DNA of 64,000 bases from Osedax fenrisi (lineage: Eukaryota; Annelida; Polychaeta; Sabellida; Siboglinidae). The stretch spans positions 824,694-888,693 of the forward strand of contig OZ025242.1 of NCBI GenBank assembly GCA_964019155.1, in the 5' to 3' direction. Below the pieces are notes generated by a model. That model worked only from the letters and a program-made list of their open reading frames with translations. It was not told the origin of the DNA and ran no database searches. This document shows positions 26,454 to 39,700 of the stretch, piece after piece. The stretch's first letter is position 1, and each line of letters begins with the position of its first letter. The translations under genes and the position numbers were made by a program.

Positions 26454-29313
26454 TTATATATATATATATGTGAGACCATTACAAAAGACGATTTGTGTTT
26501 TAAAGGTTAAATTTGAAATGCAAGTTGGCGTGATGATATATTAATATCTAGTAGATTGACAAGGACATGCATATATATTTAAGGACATCAACTTGAAACA
26601 TTCTGTGCTCTAAAAACAAGTAAATTTTGTGTATGCCAACTCAGCGATTATTTACTATTCGAAATAATTCAGTGACTGCATTGAAATATATATATATATA
26701 TATATTTAAACCTTATATTTGGGTATTATATGTTTTCATGTCCTTTTCATTCTACTGGATATGAATATATCAGGATGCCTTCTCCTATTTCAAATTTAAC
26801 CTTTGTAAACTCAACTCGTCCTTTTTAATCGTAATCTTATATATATTTATATATATATATATAGATATATCTAGATTTTTAAAATAGTTGATAAGATATG
26901 ATATTAATTATAAAAAATATATAGTCTGAATTGTTGATAGGATGATTTAAAAATCAGTGCATTTTTAAAACTTGAAACCAAATATATAATAAAAATTAGT
27001 TTGGATATTCTTAATATTATTAGGTACACACCGCCACAAATGGTTACAAATAATATATTATATATTATATGTGTTATATTATACTATTATTTTCGTTATA
27101 TTGTTATTATTTATTATCTTAATAATTACCTTATTGGTGTTTTAAAATATATTATTTTTCATAGAAACATGATTTAATAACCAATTAGATGATTATTGTC
27201 ATATATTGTGGATTTACAATAACAAAATTAATAAAATAATTAATTTGGAAAAAAAACCCTTAATTAATGTATATTTATTTAGTATTGAGAAGATTTTTGT
27301 GAAGTATATTAAATTGTTGATACTAGTTATTTTTAATTATGATATACAAATAGCATATGTCTAGTTAAGGGTATTATATTCATATAACTCTATTCATTGC
27401 AATCACTTATTTGTAAATAGATATGAGGTGTATACAATCTCTTTATTAATAACAGATGTAATACAATTTGATATAGTTTATATAATAATATATAAATATA
27501 TAATACATTTTTTTATTTTGTTCTCAACAATTTTATAATTTAACACATTTTCTAGTATTCATTTTATATACAATTCGATTACAATTTATTTGTTCAGTTT
27601 TAATAATTATTATTAAATAATTTAAAACTTCTAATTCAAATATATTGAATATTGAATAATTAATTTGAAGTTTAAATTAAATTCAAGTTTCACAAATATT
27701 TAATAATAGAATATAAATTACATTAACATGTAGGTGACATTTAAATGAGTATTTAGATATTGTCAATTATATAGCTTATATCTTACATTCTAAAATTTAG
27801 AAATTTAGAATCTAAATTTATAACCAAGGTTATATATATACAAAATTACTATGACAAAATTATAGTGAAAATTTATTTTTTAGAGATTTATATAAATATA
27901 TGTTTGTGGGAAGAGTTATAATGTAAAGAGCATACTCTGTTTTTTATAACAGTAACAATTTTCAACAGGTAGTTCATGTGGCATGTCGACTACATAAATA
28001 TTATAACTATATAATAATAATTATTGATATGAAATACTCAACCACAATTAAAATATAAATAAAAAAAAACAATATTAATATCTGAATAATTACATATTAT
28101 TCGTATTCGCTATAATAAATATTCTAACTAATAATTCAATTTATATGTTTTAATTCTCGTTCATATTGAAACAAAATCAATCTGTATATTCGTATTCATT
28201 TACATGTCTATTTATATATATATATATATAATGTATTAATGGTGAATCAATCAAGAGCTATTATCTCATGTATGAGGTATTTAAATTTATGTATATAATT
28301 TTAAATGTCATAACATTTGTATATAATTTCAAAATATTTTTATATAATTTTTATATATGTTATCAAGTTTAGGCCAAAGATTAAAATATAATATTTCACA
28401 AATTTACATTACATGAATATTAATTAATATCACATATATTTGATAATTTATCTATCCTTTTAATGATAATAATATTTAAATTAATATTTATATGCATTAT
28501 CATTATACCATATCACTATTTATATAATATATTAATGACTTGTTTATGTTTAATTAAATACATAGAGTAAAGTGTAGAGTACAATATTTTACTCAACTCA
28601 GTTTATTCTACTCGTTATTGTTGTTTATGTACATTTTGAGTCTAATCATATAATATTGCATATTGCATGTTTTTCATTGTTTTTATCCATTAATTAGGTT
28701 ATTTTTGCACAATAATATATTTTACATTATATTTGCTTACATATATAAATTTATTATTATTGTTATGAGAAATACATAGAATATTAATTTATTAGATATA
28801 TATTTTTAACATTATATTAGATATAAACATATATAATATATAATATATAGTATATATTACAAAATATATAAATATTTAATAAATATAAATAAATATTATT
28901 TAAATATTAATATATATATATATTATATATATATATAATATATATAAATTAATAATTATATGAACAACATTGTTTTTACTAAACATAAATCAAACCAAGC
29001 CATTGTTTTATTAAGATTGTTTAGAGTACATTTAGGAATGAGTTGTAAGTGGAGTTTATTGGAGTAAAGTGACCCATAGACTATCAATGTTAAGATTATT
29101 TATTTATTATATAATAATATTTTTGCGTACATCTTATTAAAACAAAGTAACACTTACAAATATATAATTTATTTTTGTAATTTTATTATTATTATGATAT
29201 TTATATATTTAGAACTTTAAAAACGATAAAATATTTTAATAATTTATATATTTTATTGTTTTTCATATTATAAATATTAAGATTTTTAAATTCATAATTT
29301 ATTGATTTCAGTC

Positions 29314-30746
29314 ATGCAGCCAAATAATATAAATACATCTGGTTTCACATCACCACCACACATGATACGGCCTGGCGTACCTAATTCTGGTTTGTAGTAT
29401 ATCCTCAATAATTTTGAATCAAAATAGTTATAATATAAAATAATTTTAATTTAATTTTTGTTTTATTTATCATTTTATGTACAATAATTATTATATTATT
29501 ATATAATTATTATATAATTATTATATTATAATATATATCCATAGGTAATAGCATGACTGTAAATGGAGTTTCACAAAATTCCCCACAATATTACAGGCTA
29601 GTATTATAATTTTATAATATATATATTATATATAACATTTAAAAATTAATAACTTAAGGAAGTTAATCCACTTTCACATCAAACTATTCATAGCAATTTT
29701 CCTAAATATATCGGGCAAGTAAAAGATCTCATATTTTCATCATGAGAATTTTTAATATTTATATTTATAAAAATATATTATTAATTTAAGATGAAACATG
29801 ATTTTGTTTATCTCACGAGTGAGCAACAACTTGGGCTACAAGCGCGGCACCCGGTATCTAGGTACAATTCTTGAAAAGTTCTATTTGCGTCTAGTATCTG
29901 TGTGCTTGTATTGTTGCTCGCTGCTACCTGAACACGTAATAAGTGGCAAGCGTAGCATCCAGTCGCCGGGCACTAGCACCCCGTTTCCACCAGATTCAAC
30001 ACGTTCAATTCAGCAGTACTTGTTACTGGGAATGTAAACAACGTATTGCATTATGGTAGTTATTTTCAACTAATGGGATGTTTAACAACGTAAACACTTT
30101 AATTTGAATTTATTAATATATATATATTATATATCATTATTTAAAAGATACTCTTATGATAGTAATGCTTAAGTACAAATTAAAGTATTAAACTTGAGCA
30201 ATTCTGACTTAGTTAGAGTGTATATATATATCATTATTATTCACGTTTAAATAAAGAGAAAATATAAATTCAAATAATTTTAAATAATTTTATTACGAAA
30301 TTTTGAATACATAATTAATCGCGTAAACAACTACCCTGTAGGTGCTCCCTATCTGAACACACGTTTAATGTTTACCCCGCAACAAGTTGCTGTGCTTGTT
30401 GCTCGCGGTGCGGGCACCCCTTTATCTAATGATATCTTTTTTCTCAATTTTTAGAAGTTTATTAAAATATTCCAAATAACAAATCAATAACATCTTACGA
30501 TCATTGTTTGATTAGAGGTTAACGATGATATGGTTCTATATTTACCGCTATTATAGAGTATTTTCTAAAAAATCACCATGTATTTAAATTCTATATATTT
30601 ATAGTCATAGCAAAAAAAATGTGATAACAAATTTGATGCTCGCCGATATTAGGATATTTTTGTAGTGTGAATGCAGATTCAGAACAACATTATAAATTTA
30701 AAATATTACATATATTGTAAAATATGAATAAATTATATTAATATAA

Positions 30747-30777
<31 letters not shown>

Positions 30778-33700
30778 TTAAACATAATTATATATTACAT
30801 TTATTTTTAGGCCAGAATCTAGAAATCCAGGCATGTCTTCGAATACATTGAATCAATCACCTGGTCCACCAGGTCCTAATATATCACCCGGTAACCCAGC
30901 AATGTTTTCTCCTCAAGGACAACATAAATCTCAAACAAATGATGCACAACATCCACCTACATTTGCTCAGTCAGCTAAACTACCACCTACAGGTGCATTT
31001 GCCCAACAGCCACAGCCACCAAGCTTTTATCCTAATGGAGATACAAACGTTAGTACTATAGTTACAAATATTTAGTAGATATATTACATATATTTATTTA
31101 TAATTATATTTAAGTTAATATGTGATTAAATATCATTATACATTTTCTAATATTTTCTAATCTAATTATAAGAAATACATTTACTACATTATTAAGGTAC
31201 AAAACGAATTATAAATTATTTATTTTTCATACTATTTCAAAAATGTAAAAAATATATTTATTTATATAATTTGGGGTTTTTAATATTATTACAGGGTGAC
31301 TTAATTAGAAAAGATTAACATCTTAATTCTAAGCCATTTATAAAGAAAAAGATATTTTATTATTTTTATTTTATTTATATTTACTCTATCATTTTATCAT
31401 AATTAAATCTTTTTAAATAAAAAAATTCAAATAAATTATTATTACTAAATACCGTGATGTACTATTCTATCTAGATTGTAATTGTTTTAAATATATACAG
31501 TTTACATTTTATAATATTACATTTTTAATATATATATTTCAAAATCAATTGATTTTCTTAAGCTTTTTCACAATTGTGATATATGGCGTCATATATCCCA
31601 ATCGATATAAAGAAAGTGGATAAACAATTGAATGTAGTGTAGTGCACTTTGCTATAGAGGCGCTGCAGTCGCAGCCTACTACTAAATTTTAAATTAATAT
31701 TATTTATTTATACATATATATTGATAATTACTAACAATTTTAATGTATTATCTATACTATAAATACAATTATATATTTAAAATACAGCATATCAACATTC
31801 CTCGTCATTTTTTGTATTTAAATTGAAGATATCATACTATTTTATTGATATTTATAATCTAAATTTATTGATATAGATAAAAATCACTTTAATCTATTCC
31901 GACGAAAAACCTACTGTTTTAATATTTGACATACATAATATGACTATCCAATCAAAATCACTGATGCCATTTTGTTAATTTATCAATAAAAGTGCCATTC
32001 GCATATATATCTTTTACATGCATTGCGTGCGTCAATTACCTATCCACTTTCTTTATATCAATAGTCCCACCACAACATTATGTAGTGATGTAAATATGAA
32101 AGAATTTGTGATTCTACCTATCAAATCAAATATTGTATATATACAAGTTATAAGCAATATTTTTGTCAATGAATTATATCTAATAGGTTTGATTTGAAGA
32201 TATATTTAACGCGATAAAATGCTTACTTATATCTGTAATTGATAACATTTAATGACCTACTTAGATCTTTAAAAATTACGAAAATTATTTAATCAACGAG
32301 ATAAACTTGTCTAAATCAATTCTAAAGAAATTAATATATTTGCTTTGTTAATAAAACTTTAAAATAAACTTTAAAACTTTAAATAAACTTTAAAACTAAC
32401 ATTACTTTCTCTTTAATATACAGTCCCATATGAGTATTTTGTGTTTTTATTTATTTTTTAATATAAATAGTATAGCTGCTCTAGCCTTACTTTTTTATAT
32501 CCATATTATTTTTAAAATTCCAGTCTTAAATTATATTTTGAATGAAAATATGGTTAAATTAAATATAAAATATCACCAAGTTAAATTTAATTATTTTATT
32601 GTATTTATAGGAGGTCCAGGAGTACATATTTAAATTTTATATACAAATCAATGCACAAATTCACTTTTAAAATATTGATTTCAATAAAATTATATTATAA
32701 TCATAATATAATATGACATTATATTATTTAGAATATCAACATAGAATAATAAATATAATACAGAAAAACTTATTTCAATTCAAACCAAATATATAAATAC
32801 ATTTGTATTTTTAATAAAATATGTTCTAGTAAAAAAAGTTACACGTGCAGAGATAAATACTAATGTCCTCGCTATCGTATCCCTGCTATGATGATAACAT
32901 ACATATCGCCATTACAAATATAGGATCATGTGAACAAGCGTCCAATCGTATAGTTTGTTTTTGTTTGATTGGGTTTAGTTTTGATTTTTGCAAGTTTTTT
33001 TTAGCTGCATTACATCCCATGGCTCACATGCAGCTAAAAAAAAACTAGCAAAAATCAAAACTAAACCCAACCAAACCAAACCAAACTATGCGATTGGACG
33101 CTTGTTCACATGATCCAAAATATATGCTAATAGAATTCTAAATATGAATGTTTTTATTCAAAGTGGATGATAATTTGTATCATTTACTCTAAATATCTCT
33201 GTTGAATATTCAAATGTGAAAGCCATTTTACTTAAATAAATTATTTATAAATGACCTATTCTTAATAATTTTCTATTACAACTATAATTAACTTATAAAT
33301 TGTAATCTAATATCTATTGTTGATTGTATAATAATAAATGTAATAGTTATAATACAATAAATTACATTATTTCACAGCAATTACATGATCAAATATCTGC
33401 AATGTCGATACATCCTTCTTCTGGTTCTATAATGTCTACTGGTCAATCTTTAATTAATGGTATTCATCAAACATCTCCAGCTTCTATTCACAATAGTACT
33501 CTGAACAAAGCCAATAATCCTATTATGAATTCATCGCAGATCAGACCTTATAGTATGATCCCAACCCCGCAAGCAGTTACTAACTCACCTCAAATTTCGG
33601 ATTCACTTTCTCCTGTAAGAATGCCATTAAATTCACAGGCAGAAAATTCTCCACACATAGGAAGTAGCACAGGAACTACAGGTTTACCCCAGATTGGAAG

Positions 33701-36700
33701 TCCGGGCCAGCTAGGGGGTTCACCACACAGTGCAAGTATACCTAGACTAGGAAGTTCACCTCAAGTAGGACCACCTCAAATGGGAGGTCCCCCACAAATG
33801 GGAGCACCCCCACAAGTTGGAGCACCATCACGAATGAGTGGGCCACACCAAATGGGAGGACCCCCACAAATGGGAGGTCCCCCACAAATGGGAGGTCCCC
33901 CACAAATGGGAGCACCCCCACAAATGGGAGGTCCCCCACAAATGGGAGGTCCCCCACAAATGGGAGGACCCCCACAAATGGGAGGTCCCCCACAAATGGG
34001 TGGACCCCCTCAAATGGGATCAATTCCTCATATGGGAGCACCTTCACATATGGGAGGTCCCCCACAAATGGGAGGTCCCCCACAAATGGGAGGTCCCCCA
34101 CAAATGGGAGGTCCCCCACAAATGGGAGCACCCCCACAAATGGGAGGACCCCCACAAATGGGTGGACCCCCACAAATGGGAGGTCTACAAGCAAATACTT
34201 TAGGACCGCCTCATGCTCCTATTGGATCATCTACCCCAGCCCATGCCTACGGATCTCAACAAATGACAGATCCTTACTCTACTGGTATAGCCCCGCATGG
34301 ACAAAGACCTGCCCCTCCAATACAACAAACAAAGAAATTAGATCCAGATCAGATGCCATCTGTGGTATGTATGATAATTTAGGTATATGTTTATTTTATG
34401 TTTATAAATATTTTATGTTTATAATTATGATAAATATTTGTTCTCGTTTAAAATAAATATTACAAATTTAACAACATATATAGAATATATTTAATATTAA
34501 TATTTGTATTATTAGATTCAAGTAATAGAGGATGATCGAAAAAATCGTTCAGGACCATATCAATCAAAAGCTGGTACTGGTATTCCACCTCTTTATTCTA
34601 CTGACTTCTATAGCGAGGATATGGGCAACTGTAACCCTAGGCTTATGCGTTCTACACTTTATTCTGTTCCAGCTACTTCTGATATGATGAAAACTGCTCA
34701 TATCTCATTTTCATTGTCAATATCACCATTTGCTGAACTACACGAAAAAGATGTTAGTTCATTAATTAAATATATTTATATAGATAGTTTATAATTTATT
34801 ATTTATATTTATTTACTGTAAAATAATCTTAGTTATATATAGTTTTTTAAAGTTTAAAGTTATTTATAGTTATTCATTAATATAGAGTAAGCTCCCGATA
34901 GTAGATCTAGGTGAAATGGGGCCTGTCAGATGTAAAAGATGTAAAGCCTACATGTGTTCTTTAATGACCTTTATTGATGGTGGTAGAAGATTCGAGTGTA
35001 ACTTTTGTCATTGTACAACTGATGGTATGTATTTATTTATAATATATTTTATTATAATGAGTAAATGTAAATTTGAATTTATATAATTATATATTATTAA
35101 TATAAATAAATAGTATAATTTTTAATTTATATTTCTCTTAAAATATTTACATTAATAAAATTATATTAATATTTTGATTTAGATTATTAAATATTGTAAA
35201 TGTAGAAGTATTAAAAGATAATTCTATAGATAGCATTATCAAAATAATATAATTCTATTGGAATATACATTTAAATATAAATAATTATAAAATAAGTTAT
35301 TTTTAAATATTATTTAATTCGTTAATTAATTTGCATTTTAATTATTTGTATAATATGCTACATTATATATTGGGTTATAGAGAGTGACATGTATTGTAAT
35401 CAGAGATTTGAATACATTTGAATACTGGGTCAACACACTGATTATTAATACCTATGTATATGTATAGATTATAATTATAAAACTTAATATCAAAATCAAT
35501 TTATAAAAATATATAACAATATAAATTAATCATAATTTAAAATTTCTACTAGATATAAATTGTTTAAAAATTGTACACCATTAATTATATTATGGATTTT
35601 TTAATATTTTGTTATATAATATTTAATATAATATATAATTTTATAGTCATTATTAATGACTATAAAAATATTTATTTTGTTAGGTTTTAGTTTGTTTATA
35701 TATAAATATTTGTGTTTGGATTTGGTATATAGATATATATGTTTGTGTGTATATATTTTGGTTTGGGTTTGGGTTTGTTTTTATATATATATATATATAA
35801 ATATATACACATGCTTATATATTACATGTATAACATCAAAATTATAATTAATTCACATATCATAATTTAGTATTTTTATATAAATTGATTTTAACATTAA
35901 GATTTATATCTATAATTTATAAATAATATTTTGGTAGCTGATATTTAAATTCAGTGAATTATGTTGAAGGGCATAATATACCCTACGCAGTATTTATTAA
36001 AATCTATGAATGTCACCCATTTCATGCCATGTAACCCTCTCTGTCAAATCTATATTAATTTATTATTGTAATTTTAGTCAAAATACGCCGAAATAAAATC
36101 ATTTATTCTATATAAAAAATATTTGTATAACATTACTAAAAATTAATAATCAATTATTGCATATTTTGACATCGTATTAAATTGTAATATTATATATGAT
36201 GTACAATATGCAAAATATTATTTCAATAGTTATTTAATTAGAATACTTATTGATATATATATTATAAATTATTTAAATGCCTATTCGAAGCTATAATAAT
36301 ATTTTAATTGTAATTTTAGTCAAAATATGCAGAAATTAGATCATTTACGGTCGCTATTCTAATTATAAATATATTTATAGCATTACCAAAAATGATGACA
36401 ATTTAAAATTATATATGGCATATTTTGACATCGTATTACATTTTTAATATTATATACGATGTACAATATGCAAAATATTATTTCATTGGTTATTAAATTC
36501 TTAAATTATATTTATTTATTTAATTAGAATAACTATTGATATATATTAAATTATTTAAATGCCTATTCGAAGCTATAATAATATTTTAATTGTAATTTAG
36601 TCAAAATATGCAGAAATTAGATCATTTACGGTCGCTATTCTAATTATAAATATATTTATAGCATTACCAAAAATGATGACAATTAAAATTATATATGGCA

Positions 36701-39700
36701 TATTTTGACATCGTATTAAATTTTTAATATTATATACGATGTACAATATGCAAAATATTATTTCATTGGTTATTAAATTCTTAAATTATATTTATTTATT
36801 TAATTAGAATAACTATTGATATATATTAAATTATTTAAATGCCTATTCGAAGCTATAATAATATTTTAATTGTAATTTTAGTCAAAATATGCAGAAATTA
36901 GATCATTTACGGTCGCTATTCTAATTATAAATATATTTATAGCATTACCAAAAATGATGACAATTTAAAATTATATATGGCATATTTTGACATCGTATTA
37001 CATTTTTAATATTATATACGATGTACAATATGCAAAATATTATTTCATTGGTTATTAAATTCTTAAATTATATTTATTTATTTAATTAGAATAACTATTG
37101 ATATATATTAAATTATTTAAATGCCTATTCGAAGCTATAATAATATTTTAATTGTAATTTAGTCAAAATATGCAGAAATTAGATCATTTACGGTCGCTAT
37201 TCTAATTATAAATATATTTATAGCATTACCAAAAATGATGACAATTTAAAATTATATATGGCATATTTTGACATCGTATTAAATTTTTAATATTATATAC
37301 GATGTACAATATGCAAAATATTATTTCATTGGTTATTAAATTCTTAAATTATATTTATTTATTTAATTAGAATAACTATTGATATATATTATAAATTATT
37401 TAAATGCCTATTCGAAGCTATAATAATATTTTAATTGTAATTTTAGTCAAAATATGCAGAAATTAGATCATTTACGGTCGCTATTCTAATTATAAATATA
37501 TTTATAGCATTACCAAAAATGATAACAATTTAAAATTATATATGGCATATTTTGACATCGTATTACATTTTTAATATTATATACGATGTACAATATGCAA
37601 AATATTATTTCATTGGTTATTAAATTCTTAAATTATATTTATTTATTTAATTAGAATAACTATTGATATATATATTTATTTATTTATTTATGTATGCCTA
37701 TTCGAAGCTATAATAATATTTTAATTGTAATTTTAGTCAAAATATGCAGAAATTAGATCATTTACGGTCGCTATTCTAATTATAAATATATTTATAGCAT
37801 TACCAAAAATGATGACAATTTAAAATTATATAGGGCATATTTTGACATCGTATTACATTTTTAATATTATATACGATGTACAATATGCAAAATATTATTT
37901 CATTGGTTATTAAATTCTTTAATTATATTGATTTATTTAAAATAGATAAATGATAATATTTGTTATATAAAATAATAAAATTTATATGATAATAAATTTA
38001 TAAATTTATTTTATTAATAATTTTATTATTAATAAAATTAAAATTTTATATTAATAATATAAATCATATGTTCTTCATATTATAGTTGCTCCTGAATATT
38101 TTGCACACATGGATCACACTGGTAAACGTGTGGATTATTATGAAAGACCTGAACTTTGTCTTGGTTCTTTTGAATATGTTGCTACATCGGATTATTGTAG
38201 GGTAAGTATCTCATTATGATTATAAATCCATTAATTTTATTTAATCAAAATGTATAGGATAATAAATTACCCAAAGAACCTGCATTTATATTCATGATTG
38301 ATGTTTCGTATAATAGTGTAAAAACTGGATTAGTTAAACTTTTATGTAGCAGTTTTAAAGAACATGTTATATCCAGATTACCAATGTTTGTATTTTCATT
38401 TATTTTATTATATTAACTTAGTTTCTAAACCTAAATATTATTAGTTTTATAATATATTTATATTGCATATGTTTAAGTAAAATAATATGCATATATAAAT
38501 AATTATTAATCTATATTTCTAAAAATTCAATTCTGTTAATATATATTATTTATGCATTATTAGTTTTGTTATTTCCTTCAATATCTAACAATGTCAATAA
38601 TATAACATCTATAACAAATAAATTATTATGTAGAGATGATGGAAAGACCGAAAGTGAAATATGTATAGGATTTGTGACATTTGGACATGATATACATTTC
38701 TATAATATTAGTGAAAATCTTGCGAGACCTCAAATGCTTATAGTTCCTGATCATGAAGATTCATTTGTACCTCTGATTGATGGTTTCTTAGTTAAAGCAA
38801 ACGAATGTGAATCTGTAATAGATAGGTTTATTTCCTTAATCTATAAATATGTTCATATAATAAACTGTTATTTTTATATAAATAAATTAATATTTACTAT
38901 TAATAATGTAATCTAAAATTATATTTATATTATATCTTAAATATTATATTAGTTAGATGTTACTGTATTCAGATTTTTAAATGCCTTCACTTATGTCTTA
39001 ATTTTTAAATAATTAAATTTATGATTTCTATATAAAAAGAAAAAATTGTATTATCTAAATAATATTTTGTAAATAATATATAAACCCCCTTTTATTAAAT
39101 ACTTTTGTATAAATCTATTTATTTTATTTTATCCAGAGATATAAAAATCAGATTTATTTTATTTATAAAAAATATCAATTAATAATATTTAATAATATAT
39201 TTATGTTACGGAATACAAAGATTTGTTCTATTTATATATATTTTAATTATTAAGACTATTATTGAATATTTAGTTTACTGGAACAAATACCTGAAATGTT
39301 TGAAGATTCACGTGATACAGAAACTTTACTAGGACCCGCCATACAAGCTTGTAAGCAAGCCCTAAAGGATAGTGAAAGATCTGGTAAAATATTTGTATTT
39401 TCCACTTCATTGCCTACACGAAATGGACCAGGACAATTAAAAAATCGAGATGAAAGGAAATATATGGGAACTGATAAAGAAAAGACTATATTAACACCAA
39501 GTGGATCTTATTATACAAATCTTGCAAAAGAATGTGTTGCTGTTGGATGTGGTGTTGATTTATTTTTATTCCCCAATGCCTTCATGGATGTTGCAACAAT
39601 AGCTGAACTACCTAGACTTACAGGAGGTACTATATTCAAGTATTCTTATTTCCAGGTTGATTATATTACTTAATTTATATATAATATCTAATATTTTATG

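Larger units (their letters stand above)
23103..29313. other. Intergenic, AT-rich; upstream of SEC24
   Basis: I see no gene. There are two CCTCCTATAA-type hairpins (listed separately), short palindromes such as taccctcttataagagggta at about 24004 and ggtatacctactatagtagg at about 24352, a long (TA)n tract at about 26190-26470, and general AT-rich sequence with (TA)n around 28790-28950. The 60-codon frame at 25331-25513 has no recognisable similarity. Part of 28950-29313 may be SEC24 5' UTR; a splice-acceptor-like tttcag stands two bases before its ATG. Confidence 0.5.

Noticed and set aside
29659..29718. 60-nt candidate SEC24 exon (EVNPLSHQTIHSNFPKYIGQ) with acceptor and donor
   Set aside because: It needs the GT donor at 29601, and then the join to the exon at 30811 is out of frame. 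With the GC donor it would be read in an implausible frame. Kept only as an alternative.
33742..34203. Frames on both strands through the SEC24 minisatellite (HKWEVP and LPFVGD type repeats)
   Set aside because: Shadows of the PPQMGG coding repeat in other frames.
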